The position numbers and the translations under genes were made by a program. From contig JARFIW010000942.1 in assembly GCA_036346225.1 (NCBI GenBank), forward strand, positions 806,001-870,000: a DNA stretch of 64,000 nucleotides. The letters are read 5' to 3'. Source of the DNA: Platerodrilus igneus. Lineage: Eukaryota > Arthropoda > Insecta > Coleoptera > Lycidae. Below are positions 20,114 through 31,812 of the stretch, piece by piece (the stretch's first letter is position 1; each line of letters opens with the position of its first letter). The notes beneath the pieces are model-generated. The model searched no databases and had not been told where the DNA came from. It saw nothing but the letters and a program-made list of their open reading frames with translations.

Positions 20114-21517
20114 CTCTGTGCTATCCTCTGATGACTCAGATATATCTTTTGCAACAGGTCGTTTTCCTTTTACAGCTTTTCTACCTCGTCCTTGGCTACG
20201 ATTTTTCCCAACTAACGCTTCTTCTTCTTCTATTACCGCAAAAAGATCACTAAATTGTTTTTTATGACTATCACTGCCATTGCTGTGAGCTAATTGTAAA
20301 CCCCGTTGTAATGAATCCAAATTAAAAAATGTTAAACTATCATGAACATCAAAAAGTATCCTAACTTGGTCTAAATGTCCAAGAAGTTGGTCTGGACTGG
20401 GCACTGAGGTGATTACGCTTTTATTTCCGGAACGTTTTCTTTTATTTGGAGATGTTGATGGATACCTTGTACTAAGTAAATTATAAATTAAATCACCCAT
20501 TTTGTCTAAATAGTCCTCGCACCATGATTTTACAACTGTAAAAACAAAACTATCATCCTCCCGAACATCTCTTGAAAATAAATATTTAACACTTTCTGCT
20601 GTTGGTTGCTCTTGCCTTAGCATAATCATAATGGCTGTTACTGCTTCGGCATGTTTATTTTCATCCAAGTAAGGTATTAAAGGTACGATGATTTCTAAAG
20701 AAATGCCATGCGCCTGCACTAATTGCCACAAAAAAAACTGTTCAATTGTTTCCCATGTTAAACTAGTTTTTAAAAGAGAAATTAAATTATCCGTTTTAAA
20801 CATAACAAGATGTCCTCGAAAAATTAAATATAACAATTCACGTAACTGTTTTGCATCAATTGCTGACACTATTACCTGTAACAGTTGGGCATTATTTACA
20901 GTTTGTTGTTTGAATTCCTTAAAAATATCAGGCACAATCCACATCATCAAACCAATATCACTAATGTGGCAAGCATTTAAATCATCATACAAACACGTAT
21001 CCAACTTCTTCTCTAAACTGTTGCAGAATTCTTTATAAACACTAATTTTTAAAGCATTATTTTTCGAACTATCCTCTTTTAAATTATCTGTCCTCACTTG
21101 AATTTTTAAATAATACAATAACAAATATCCGAGTTTTGGTTGGACACTGTACATTTCTGATAAAAGTTTTAAAATTAGTTGCTTATGTGCATGGTCACGT
21201 TTAAATAAATTATATAAAGTTCGAAACAAAACAAACAATGGAGATTTTATGCTTTCTGATAAGGCTTCTTCATTTACCGCCTTTGGAAAAATTTCTGATT
21301 TACAATCTTCTTGAAAGCTATTGCATAAACATTTTGCCACAATATGCAACATTTCAGATTCTAGATCTAAACGAAGTATTTGTTGTACTACACCTTCCAT
21401 TGCCTCACATCTATGTTCTCTAATTGTTTCACACTGTAACCGATTTATTGAAGACCTTAAAGAACCTTCTGGGAGTTGCTCATCGCACCGATCTTGAATT
21501 TTCTCCTTAAGCCGCAC
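20114..21517 (-). CDS. IntS3: Integrator complex subunit 3 (INTS3), one internal 3'-proximal exon
   Basis: A 1,404-bp exon (468 codons) on the minus strand. It covers roughly the second half of INTS3, a protein of about 1,000 residues in animals. INTS3 belongs to the Integrator complex (snRNA 3' processing and promoter-proximal termination) and to the SOSS single-strand-DNA repair complex, and acts in the nucleus. Recognisable helical-repeat blocks include LLSEMYSVQPKLGYLLLYYL, GHLVMFKTDNLISLL..LTWETIEQFFLWQLVQAHGISLE and QLLGHLDQVRILFD, then a basic and acidic-Ser tail (GRGRKAVKGKRP, SESSEDSTE). The acceptor TTTTTTATTCTAG precedes GTGCGG at 21517, and a donor GAG|GTAAAT follows at 20114, phase 0 to phase 0. 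There is no in-frame stop. Neighbouring exons were not found in the window. Confidence 0.92.
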
Positions 21518-21532
21518 CTAGAATAAAAAACA
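21518..21532 (-). other. INTS3 splice acceptor
   Basis: On the minus strand a T-rich tract ending TTTATTCTAG lies directly before exon codons GTG CGG CTT. Upstream there is only non-coding sequence, so the apparent GTG is an internal valine codon and not a start. Confidence 0.8.
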
Positions 21533-22137
21533 ATAATAGTTAGAAATTGCAGTAATATGTAATAGTATAAGTTTTTCTACTCAAATGTGTAGTTGTAGTC
21601 TCGGATTAACTTCTACTTCTTCACTCACTACATACCGTAGAGTAAAAAATATGTATTTTGAGATGAAATATTGTTTTTAGTTCTATAAAGACAGCAACCG
21701 TTTTAATTCTGATTTTAAGTATTTTTTTTTAGCAAATATCAACATTTAAAGACGGCAACTGTTTTAATTCTAATTTTATGTAATTTTTTTTAGCAAATAT
21801 CAACATCTAAAAACAGCAACTGTTTTAATTCTAATTTTATGTAATTTGTTTTAGCAAATATCAACATCTGTACCTCGCTGTTTATAAAAACGATATTTTT
21901 ACATTTGCCTAAGGTGATATATTAACACCAGATTTATTACAAAAAATTTGTTTGTACAAATAGCACACATTATACCAACTATATTTCTTTCTTTTGTTCT
22001 AATATATGTGCTTATTGTGTCGATATTACTCATAGTGTACGTTGTAATGCTAAAGCACACACAAATGTACTACTACATTAGTAACATGTAACACGATGCG
22101 TTACGCAAGATCATTTAGATAGGAAAAATAATATTTA
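21533..22137 (-). other. INTS3 intron sequence (part)
   Basis: Upstream intron of the INTS3 exon, AT-rich, carrying the three-unit minisatellite at 21689-21870. If the next INTS3 exon lies to the right of the window or beyond the LINE cluster, this intron holds the 22-31 kb elements. Confidence 0.5.
21689..21870. repeat. Three-unit minisatellite, about 61-bp period
   Basis: Three successive units share CAGCAACTGTTTTAATTCTA, then ATTTTATGTAATTT and TTTTAGCAAATATCAACAT, starting near 21689, 21750 and 21811. It is intronic. Confidence 0.9.
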
Positions 22138-24126
22138 ATTTCGAATGGACTAGATTTGACTAGATTAGAATTGTACAAAAACGAATAGAAAAACGAGCTA
22201 AAGAAATGCAATTTGGGTTTAGGCAAAACAAGGGAACATGGGAGGTTCTTCTACCTCTGAGGATGATAATGGAGAAAACAATAGAAAAATGGGAAAGCGT
22301 GTATATAGGGTATACTCTAAAAGATTGGAATGAATTTTACGGATAGACGGATAGTACATAGCTTTATACAAAGACCAAACAGCGGTAATAGAATTAGAGC
22401 AGGAATGTAGAGAAGAAAATAATAGGAAAGAGGTGACACAGGGATGCGCCCTATCCCCATTAATTTTTAACTTGTACATCAAAGAGGCAATGAATACTGT
22501 CAAATACAGGAAGACATTTGGAATTACTATGCAGGGACAAAAGATCGATATGCTTAGATTTGCATATGATATGGTAGTATTAGCATCTAGCAAGGAAGAG
22601 TTACAAGCTGCTCTTAATGAAATGGAAACACTTTAACAGAGAGATATGAAAAAAGAGAAGTAGAGGTATACCTAGGTTAGACTATTGCACACAGATAGTG
22701 AAAGATGTAAGCTGTGGGAATTTCAGGGAAATGTGTACGATAGCTCAGAATAGAAATCAATGGATATATGCATCCAACCAGTTCCTAGATGGTAAAATTA
22801 ATTACCAAAAAAAATAACTGTACTAAACATGATGATTATTATAAACCATCACAGGTATTGGTTGTGCAATATTTTCGAATAATGTTAATTGTGCGAAAGT
22901 ATTTACTGGAAAACTATTAATTCGGCAAATGTCTGTTGGAAAATCTTGGCAGCCACAGGCTGCTTAATCCCCTTCACATACCTTACATGTGATTTTCGAA
23001 TATTCCACCCGAAGGCACTACATTTTACCTGGAAAATTTGGAATTTTGTCAAACTGTTGCTGTTCCAAGTAAGGTAGGGATCTTTAACGTGCGTGACAAC
23101 ACACACACGGAACCTCCATTTAACCTCTCATCCGAACGAGGGTGTATTTTTGTGGAAAATGCTTGCCTAACATTTTTCAAGCGGACCGTGTTGGAATTCA
23201 AACCCGGGATCTTGGGCGTACCCCCTTCACATACCACTGAATCTCTGTGAAATAGGGTATATAATTAGAAAACAATAGAAGAGGAACCAAGCTGTATATA
23301 GGCTGTTGTGGGAATTTCAGGTATCTATGTAGGCTAGCTTAGGATATAAATAACTGGAGATACGCATCCAACCAGTTTCAAAACAGAAAATCTAATGACC
23401 TAAAAATCTGATGATTATTATAAACTACAGGTGTTGTTTGTGAAATGTTTTCCAACTAATGTTGATTGTGTGATAGGATATGTTAAAAAAACTATTAATT
23501 CAGCAAATGTTCAAGTGCTGGGGGAACTTGGTAGCCACAGGCTGCTTATCCCCCTACACATACCACTGAATATCGGGGAAACCGGGTACATAATTGTAAA
23601 ACAATAGAAGGGGACAGACCTGCATCCAACAAGAAAGAACAGTGGCTATGTTCAAAGACAAACAACATAGAAACAGGAAGAAAATTGTTAAAAGCATATT
23701 GTGTGGAACACTGAACAGTATGTCTATGAAGTAGGGGCAGTAGGAAAAGCAGACAAAAAAAGATAGTAGCCTTCTGGAATATTGTGCTTGAGATGTATGA
23801 GGATGATAGCATGATCAGACAAAGTTAATAACAAATAGGTTATAGAAATAGTAGGGAAATAAAGATATCTGTGGAAAACAACAAAAAATAGAAGAAATAG
23901 AAGCGCAGGATACGTTCTAAGGCATTTTTGGGGAATAGTACAGGATACATTACAAGCAGAGATAGCAAGAAAGAGGTAGAGGTAGATCTAGATCGGACTA
24001 TCGCACGCAGGTAGTGATAGATGCAGACTGTGTAAATTTGAAGGAAATGTGTAGGCTAGTTCAGAATAAGAAACAATGAAGGTACACATCTAACCAGTTG
24101 CAGGACTGAAGACCTAATGATGATCA
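22138..24126 (+). mobile_element. LINE 'L1b' copy, internally deleted, composite 3' end
   Basis: Starts ATTTCGAATGGAC, the same 5' end as the full-length minus copy at 27034-31331, then jumps directly into RT. RT blocks: VTQGCALSPLIFNLYI near 22440 and MLRFAYDMVVLASS near 22550, where FADD has become FAYD. A second deletion near 22,640 fuses the RT to the C-terminal tail. The 3' region repeats related modules (GCAGCCACAGGCTGCTTA near 22950, and a second near 23535), ending in GACTGAAGACCTAATGATGAT. It is dead and mobilisable only in trans. Confidence 0.75.
22983..23221 (-). mobile_element. Short SINE-like insertion, 239 bp, 14-bp target duplication
   Basis: Flanked by the direct repeat CCCCTTCACATACC at 22969-22982 and 23222-23235. 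The related module at about 23,540 lacks the insert and has only one such site (CCCCTACACATACC). On the minus strand a GGGTTTGAATTCC near 23205 resembles a pol III box B, suggesting a tRNA-derived SINE; no convincing box A was seen. It contains short open frames on both strands that look spurious. Confidence 0.6.
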
Positions 24127-25420
24127 AACAAAAATGCAATATTTATTGCACACTTATTTTAACTAATTGTTGATGAAAATTGAGGTTATGTTACAGGATG
24201 CACATGACGTTGCATATTGCATTCAGTCGATGAATGCATTCTCCCAAGGTTCTAAATACAACCAATAAATGTCATGACACTGAGTTTTTTATCCGGAACA
24301 AATACGATGCAATAAATAAAGTGTACTCAAATGAGTACACTGGGGCAAAATGGATTAATCATTTTAATACAATACAATGTATTCATTTATATTGCCGAAC
24401 AGAAGAAAATATGAACGTTAACCTAAGTAAATCACATGATACTTCCCAGGATTCATTCCATGAACCCAATAGGGAGGTTACTATGACAAAAAAAATCCCC
24501 TTGAAAACTTTCGAGGGCATGTAAAAATATACTACTTATCAAGCAAGCAACATTGTAAAAGTATGACCATATAACCATTTTGTTCATTTTAATCACTGTT
24601 CAGTTATTGTTTCATAGCAGTAGTGAGTAGTTAGGGGGTGGTGGTTAATACTAGCAAGGCTGAATTGCCTTCGTATTGGTTGTATATTTTTCCATTTATG
24701 TATATGTGTATCGACCAACAAATTATTCTTATTCTCTTAATTATATGTACTGTGTATCTATCTTAATTTAAATGTTATCTGAGCATTCGCCTATCTCTAT
24801 CTATTTTACCTTCTGCCTACCCTCTATCAACGTCTTTATCACTGCATCAGCTTACAAAATTAAACCTGCCTTGGTATCACACCTTCGTTTATTATAATAG
24901 TAATATTTTCTGGACCATTTATAAGCCCCTATCATTACAAACTTTGGGTTCCAGTTGATCTTATGCTTTTAGCTTCCTAGCTTCTTCCTTACCTAACATC
25001 CACTCGTACCCTTATAGTGCATGTTTCAAACATAAGCTGTTGCCTACAGCCATAATAAATATTGCATCTTGGGCATTCCATAACATATTCTACTTTTAAC
25101 ATGTCTTTTACTTTTATTACCATTGGTAGACGAACTCCTTAAGTAGAAAAAGTATTTTACTTCTAATCCCTATAAATTATTTACCATCACTTGTCTTCTT
25201 TAGAACTACAAAAGGTATGTACTTTGTATATAAAGTCCTTCATTGGCTAAAGATTGCATTTTATTCACCATGTTTAATGTATATATTCCACCAAGTAATC
25301 TACGTTCCTCTTTTCTGTTTAGACCAGCCATTATGTGCTCCAATTCCGAACAAAATTGTTTAGTTTCAAGTTTATTTTTTCAATTTAACAAATATTGCAG
25401 TCAAATCGATTTACTTAATA
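24127..25420. other. No feature recognised
   Basis: AT-rich. An open frame of 96 codons at 24234-24524 (plus) has no recognised motif. On the minus strand around 25,230-25,350 a short stretch reads EHIMAGLNRKEERRLLGG, not assigned to any family. Confidence 0.4.
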
Positions 25421-26987
25421 CTACCCCTGTCGAGAAATAAGTGTCTGATATTGATTTTTTTTCAAAGAGAAAAAAAGGCGGATCTGCTTTTAAAAGTAGA
25501 CTGTCATTTTGCAAATCCTTTGTATAGGTTAAGTTTTTTGACGGCAAGTAACAAGTTGAGTAGTTTTTCTTAGAATATAAGTTTACAATCGAAAAACAAC
25601 AATTTTCAAGACCTGATGTAAAGTTCTGACCTAAAACAATAATGGGAGATAAAGAAAATATTTTGACAAAAATTGGCATAAAAGACCTAATTTATAACCA
25701 AACAAGACAAGCGGGTTATCAAGCGTTGCTTAATTTGAGTCACAATAATAAATTGAAGCAAGGTTCATTCACGACAACACCCAATATTTTCAACATTTCT
25801 GTGAAAACTGTAAGCCGAATTTGGCATCAAGCGCAAAAATCGTTAGCTCATAGTGCTGAAGTAGCAGATACCAAGTCACGTAAGAATTGGCGAAGTGGTC
25901 AAAAACCTAAAAAATTTAACCCAGATCTAATTAAATCAGTACCACTCAATAATCGTTGTACTATTCATTCGTTGTCGCATCTGTCAACATACCACAATCT
26001 ATAGTAATAGGCTGAAATCAGAAGTATTACGACAACACTCACATGCAGTTAAACCTTTTCTTGCAGCCGTTAATAAAACTGAAAGACTCAAATATTCTCT
26101 CAATACCGAAACCAGAAAGTTTAAATACAGAAGCACCCGAATTCATCGACATGTATTATAGAATTCATGTGAACGAAAAATGGTTTTCCATTAGCTGCTG
26201 TCGCTCATCGACGTTAGAATCATTGCAAAAATAAAAACTTCGATGGAAAGTTTGCGCTTGGTCTTTTGTTTTTTCGGAACTTAATAAACGGAACAGTAAA
26301 AATCATGCAGCTGGGACGGAAAGAAAGTGATTTCTAATATCACTAGAGAAACTTACAAGAACATACTTGTTGGAAAATTGTTGCATGCTATTTAAGAAAA
26401 ATGGCCAAGATCCACTTCTCGTAAAATAATTTGGATTCAACAAGATAACGCTAAACCACACATTCTTCCTATTGATATTGAGTTTAATGAAGTTTCAAAT
26501 AGAACTGCGTTCAAAATCTAAATTTTATGTCAATCACTTAACGGTCTTTAGATTTAGACTTTTTCAATGCAATCCAGTCTTGCAGCAACAGTCACCTTGT
26601 AAAACTGTTGACTAATTGATCCATGCTGTTGAAAACGCTTGTTCTGAATTGAATAAAGAAATTTTGAATAAGGTTTTTCTTTCTCACCAGCAGTGTATGG
26701 TAGAAACCATGAAAGTAAATGGAGAAAACAACTATAAAATGGGCCATACTAAAAAAGACCATTTACAAAGATTAATATGTTTCAAATTTATATAAATTTT
26801 GATTTGGGGGTTTATGAACATGTGCAAAACTTCATCAATTCAGTTTAAATAACTCAAATGACTCTTAAAAGTTTTTCAGAAACGATATATGTAGTTAAGT
26901 TTCAATAAAATATAATTTTTAAAGATATTGGACACATTTCTGGACAGAAAAACAACCGAAATCGGACACATTTCTGGATGAAAGTAG
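25421..26987 (+). mobile_element. Plant/Stowaway-type mariner-like element, degenerate
   Basis: 1,567 bp. The left end CTACCCCTGTCGAGAAATAAG preceded by TA resembles the Stowaway/plant mariner terminus. The right end (26963-26987) is its imperfect inverse, and an internal second inverse copy lies at 26924-26947. The transposase inside belongs to the same lineage. Only one copy is in the window and the right-hand TA is not preserved. Confidence 0.65.
25642..26790 (+). pseudogene. Mariner-like transposase of the plant (IHxDEKWF) lineage, broken
   Basis: The N-terminal helix-turn-helix region is at 25642-26000 (NISVKTVSRIWHQAQ, then VPLNNRCTIHSLS). After frame changes an AVKPFLAAVNK-like block follows near 26050. 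MYYRIHVNEKWFS near 26155 is the first catalytic block, with Asn in place of Asp. Further blocks near 26440 (IWIQQDNAKPHI), 26555 (LDLDFFNAIQS) and 26600-26760 (CKTVD..AVENA..QQCMVETMKVNGENNYKM) match the C-terminal half of plant-type mariner transposases in order. Frame is lost several times. Lineage assignment rests on these motifs only. Confidence 0.7.
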
Positions 26988-28085
26988 TGTAAGTTTTATA
27001 ATATATAATGTATAAAAAAGACCATATAATACTCATCATCATTAGGTCTTCAGTCCTAGAACTGGTTAGACGCGTACCATCATTGTTCCCTATTCTGAAC
27101 TAACCTACAGATTTCCCTGAAATATGCACAGTTTGCATCTATAACTGTCTGATCTAGGTCTACATCTACCTCTTTTTCCTATCTCTGCTTGTAATATATC
27201 ACATACTATTCCCCAAAAATGCCTTATAACGTATTCCGCCCTACTATTTCTCTTTTTCCCCAGATATCCTTGTTCCCCTACTATTTCTGTAACTTATTTG
27301 TTATTATCTTTGTCTGTCCATGCTATCGTCCTCATACATCTGAAGCACAGCATTTCAAAAGGCTGCTACCGTTTTTCTGTCTGCGTTTCAGACTGCCCGT
27401 ATTTCCTAGGCATACTGTGCTGTGCTCCACACATATGATTTCAACAATTTTCTTCTTATTCTATGTTTGTTGTCTTTCCTCATAGGCGCCGTTCTTTCTT
27501 GTTAGATGCAGTTCGATCACTTTCTATTGTTTTACAGTTACATGCCCTATTTCTCCTACCTTCAATGGTTGTGAAGGAGGTAAGCAGCCTGTGGCTGCCA
27601 AGTTCCCCAACACTTAACCATTTGGCGATTTAATATATTTTCCAATTTATCTTTTCGCACAGTCAACATTAGTTGCAGGTATTTCGCAACCAACAACTAG
27701 TTGTTTATACTAATCATCAGATTTATCTGCGCTTATTTTTTCGTCATTAGGTTTTCCGTCTCAAAACTGGTTGGACACGCACCTGCACTTATTTATATTC
27801 TGAGCTAGCCTACCTAGTTCCTAAAATTCTCACACAGCATGTGTATTCAGCTCGTTCCTTTCTATTGTTTTCTAATTTTATACCCTATTTTACCGAGATT
27901 CAGTGAAGGAGGTTAAGCAACCTGTGGCTACCAAGATCCCCAACACTTAGACATTTGCCGATATAATGGTTTTCCAGTAAATCCTTTCACACACTTAACA
28001 TTATTCGAGAATATTGCCCAACCAATTCTTGTAGTTACTTATAATAATCATGATGTTTAAGCACAGTTATCTTTTCGTCATTAGT

Positions 28086-29220
28086 TTACCCATCTTGGGA
28101 TTGGTTGGATGCGTACCTCCATTGATTTCTATTCTGGGCTAGCCTACACATCTCCCTGAAACTTCTACAGCCTACATCTTTTACTATCTGTGTGCAGTAG
28201 TCTAATCTAGGTCTGCCTCTTCTTCTCTTTTTTCCTATCTCTGCTTCTAATATATTCCGCACTATTCCCTCATGCCGTAGTATGTGGCCTATCATCCTAT
28301 CTCTCCTATTTTTTACCGTTTTCCACATATTTCTTTCTTCCCCTACCATTTTTAGTACCTCTTCGTTATTAACTTTGTCTGTCCATGATATCTTCATCAT
28401 ACGCCTGTAGCACCACATTTCAAAGGCTTCTACCTTTTCTTGTCCGCTTCTCCTATTGTCCAGGCTTCACAGCCGTACAGTGCTGTGCTCCACACATATG
28501 TTTTAAGCAATCTTTTCCTTGTTTCTATGTTTGTGGTCTTTGAGCACAGTAGTTGCTTTTTCTTGTTAAATGTAGCACGACCTTGTGCTAATCTTTGTTT
28601 TATATCTTTGTGCTTTTCCCATCTTGTGTTATTTGGTCTTCCTAGGTAGCAGAAATCCTTAACCTCTTGTAAGTTCGTGTTAGATACTTGTATTCTTGTT
28701 TTTGATTTATTTTCCCCACCTTTGCAAACTAGAACTTTAGTTTTAGTTTTGTTAATTTTCATACCATATCTCTCTGTCAGAACCGTTTCCATTTCATTAA
28801 GAGCAGCTTCTAACTCTTCCTTGCTAGACGCTAATACCGCTATATCATCTGCAAATCTAAGCATATCAATTTTTGTCCCTGCATAGTAATTCCAAATGTC
28901 TTCCTGCATTTGACAGTATTCATTGCCTCTTCTATGTACAAGTTAAAGATCAATGGGGATAGGGCACATCCCTGTCTCACCCCTTTCCTAATGTTTACTT
29001 CTCTACGTTCCTGCTCTAATTCTATTACTGCTGTTTGCTCTTTGTATAAGCTATGTACTATTCGTCTATCCCTATAACTCATTCCAATCTTTTGAGTATT
29101 TCAAACATTTTTTCCAATTTACATTGTCGAATGCTTTTTCCAGATCTACAAACCCTATATACATGCTTTCCCTTTTTCTATTGTTTTCTCCATTATCACT
29201 CTCAGAGCTAAAATAGCCTC
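28086..29220 (-). pseudogene. LINE L1b reverse transcriptase and C-terminal domain
   Basis: The segment at 28840-29082 reads MSYRDRRIVHSLYKEQTAVI..RKGVRQGCALSPLIFN. The segment at 28430-28909 carries the active site KIDMLRFADDIAVLASS, both Asp present, then CYLGR..TYVWSTALYGCEAWTIGE. The segment at 28086-28418 carries CYRRMMKISWTDKVNNEEVL..RRDRMIGHILRHEGI..GRPRLDYCTQIVKDVGC, the family C-terminus. A frame change inside GQKIDML near 28,880 and others nearby break the protein. The two ORFs overlap because of that shift. Confidence 0.85.
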
Positions 29221-29552
29221 CGCGTTCCCCTGTTTCGCCTAAACCCAAATTGGTCTTCTCCTAGTATTTCTTCAGCTCGTTTTTCCATTCGTCTTTGCAC
29301 AATTCTAGTTAATATTTTTGACACGTGTGCTGTCAAACTTATTGTTCGAAAATTTTCACATCTATCCGCGCCTTTCTTTTTGGTATAGTTACTATGATGC
29401 TACGTTTGAAATCTTTGGGTATCTCGCCTGTCTCATACATATAGCTTACAAGTTGGAAGAGACGTTCTGTTACTGCTTGTCCAGCGGACTTTAGAGTTTC
29501 TGCTTGCACCTTATCTGTATCCGCGCCTTACCATTTTTCAGACTCTTTAATG

Positions 29553-30661
29553 CTAATTCAAACTCGTCTCAAGTATAGGATATCCCAAGTCATCATTTTC
29601 AATGTCTGATTCCTGTTCTAATGCAGTTAGTTCCTCTCCTGCATATAAATTCTCTATATATTCTTGCCATCTACTCACTTTCTCGTTTTCTATAATGACG
29701 TTTCCTTGTGCGTCCCTTATATTTTTACTATACGGTTTTATATCCCTAAAATTCATTCTAATTAATTTGTATGCTTCGTCTGTCTTTCCTATTTCCATCT
29801 TAGTTTGTACCTCTTTGCACTTTTCATCAATCCATTGTTCTTTAGCTTTCCTGCATTTTGAATAATTTCCCATTTTATGGCTTTGTATCTTTGTTTTCCT
29901 GTTTCGTCTGATTTATTTTTGTATTTTCGTCTTTCTTCTATTATATTCACGATATCCTTTGTTATCCATGGTTTCTTATTTTCTTTTGTGTATACCCCAG
30001 AATATCTCTGGCCGCCATGTCTAGGCTGGATTTAATTTTATTCCATTCTATTTCTACTTCCTTAGTTTCAGATATTTTCCGATATCATTCAGCAATTCAT
30101 TTGACTTTTTTCGAATCTTACTTGAATATCTTTATCTTTTAGTTTCTCTAAGTCCAAGTGCCTTTTTCCGTTCCTTTTTCAGATTTTTAAATTTAAGTGC
30201 GGCCTTCATAATTACGATGTTGTGGTCCGTATCTATATCTGCTTCTGGGTAGCTTCTACAGTCTTTTACTTGATTCCTAAACCGTTGTCTAACAAGAATG
30301 TAATCTATTTGATATCTTCCTATATCTCCTGGCATCTTCCACGTATATCGTCTTCTAGCATGATGTTGAAATAATGTGTTTGTGATGATTAAATTGTTCT
30401 TGTCGCAAAATTCTACCAGCCTATTTCCCTGTCGTTTCTCGTGCCTAAACCAAATAAACCTACTACCGCTCCTTCCCTACCCTCACCTACCACAGCATTA
30501 AAATCCCCCGTAATTATTAAATTTTCATGTCCTTTTACGTATCTTAATATGTCTTCGATATCTTTGTAGATGGCTTCTACCTCTTCGTCACTGTAGCTAG
30601 AGGTGGGCATGTATACTTGTATTATTACTGTGTTTACCGGTTTAGATTCTAATCTAACCAT
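29553..30661 (-). pseudogene. LINE L1b endonuclease and linker
   Basis: The segment at 30413-30661 carries IIQVYMPTSSYSDEEVEAIY..ENLIITGDFNAVVGEG, the APE endonuclease core. The RRRYTWKMPGDIGRYQIDYIL block and DTDHNIVIMK (catalytic DH) are at about 30,380-30,200. The linker at 29553-29873 (KCRKAKEQWIDEKCKEVQ) leads to the RT. Catalytic motifs are visible but the frame changes at least three times. Confidence 0.8.
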
Positions 30662-31342
30662 GAGTACTCTTCGTTCTTTTGTAAGTAATTTTCTACACAG
30701 TATCCTATCTTTTCCGCATAACTATCCCCACACCCAAATTTCCTTCCTCTGCTCCTGTATGAATTACCCTGAAGTCTCCACTCCAAAATCCCTGCCTCTG
30801 GCCACCGAACCGCTGATCCCTACTATGTCTAGTGATAACCTATTCATTTCGATTTTTAGGTTCTCTAGCTTACCTACTTGCTTCATACTTCTAACATTCC
30901 ACGCTCCGACTCGCAGAATGTTCCCTACTCTTATTTTTAACTTTCCGATCGCATCCTCAAGTAGTCCCTCCGGAGATCCGAATGGGGACTATTTTAACTC
31001 GGAATCTTTTACCCCAGAGAATGCCATCATGTTTGTATCAATTTAAGTACGCTGTGTACTTGGGAGATTAATGTGGTGGTTTCCCGTTGCCTTCCACATC
31101 GCGGTAGTGTGTCTTAGACTGCCATACCGACCCCTATGGTCTCTGCCAATCTAAGTACCGAAAGAGCCGCTGCCCTCTTTCGGGGACCTGTCTTAGTCTG
31201 GTTCCTCACTAACGACCCTACTACTTTGGTTGGACCTGTAGTTTGGCTCTTTAGCTCATTAGAACACGCAAGCCATTTCACCTGTTCTAGTAATTTAGAA
31301 CTTCGGCAAGGTGCAGGTCCATTCGAAATGGCATATAATACT

Positions 31343-31749
31343 GCCATAATTAAATTAAATATGTATCATTATGTATATAAATATTTTCTCAGTAATTAAA
31401 TTTTATTTACTTCTGTTAATTCATTCATTTATTCATTTATCTAATACAGTATTTATGAATTATTACCTGTTGGTCTAGCCAGTTATACTAATGTTACTTA
31501 CTTTATCTGTCTAATAATCACTAGTCCTTTGTTATAATTATCTAGAGAGCACTTAATTGGGAACTTGTATGTTACAAATATTTGTAAATAAATAAATCAC
31601 TTTTAGATTGCTGTCTTGTTTACTACAACTCGTTATTTTTGTTTCGGTTTTGTTCACTTAATGCTCTTAATATTTTCAGCATTTAATTTAGTTGCAGTTG
31701 TTAATATTTTATATGTTGCTAATAATTTTACTATATCATCCACAGATCC
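31343..31749. other. No feature recognised
   Basis: AT-rich flank between LINE L1b and the jockey-like LINE. An open frame at 31616-31837 has no recognised content apart from its last part, which overlaps the jockey start. Confidence 0.4.
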
Positions 31750-31812
31750 CCTAATAAGGGATCAATTGACATATTTTGTGAAACGCTTCACAGAGTATTT
31801 AAGCACCTTGGT

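Larger units (their letters stand above)
27034..31331 (-). mobile_element. LINE 'L1b', full length, 11-bp target duplication
   Basis: About 4.3 kb, minus strand. CATATAATACT occurs at 27023-27033 beside the 3' tail (ATG repeats) and again at 31332-31342 beside the 5' end (element strand CCATTTCGAATGGACC). Order on the minus strand: 5' region 31.3-30.7 kb, endonuclease 30.66-30.1, linker 29.9-29.5, RT 29.1-28.4, C-terminal domain 28.42-28.09, composite 3' region 28.08-27.03 kb. The 3' region again holds repeated modules (AGCAGCCTGTGGCTGCCA near 27582, a second near 27918) and a second C-terminal remnant near 27,090-27,180. Confidence 0.85.

Noticed and set aside
20688..21038. 116-codon plus-strand frame inside the INTS3 exon
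   Set aside because: Antisense shadow of the INTS3 coding sequence, without its own motif.
23038..23250. Overlapping frames of about 60-70 codons on both strands
   Set aside because: Located within the 239-bp SINE-like insertion; coding on both strands at once is not credible.
24234..24524. 96-codon frame between LINE L1b and the mariner
   Set aside because: No motif, no splice sites and no match to repeats. Left unannotated as a gene.
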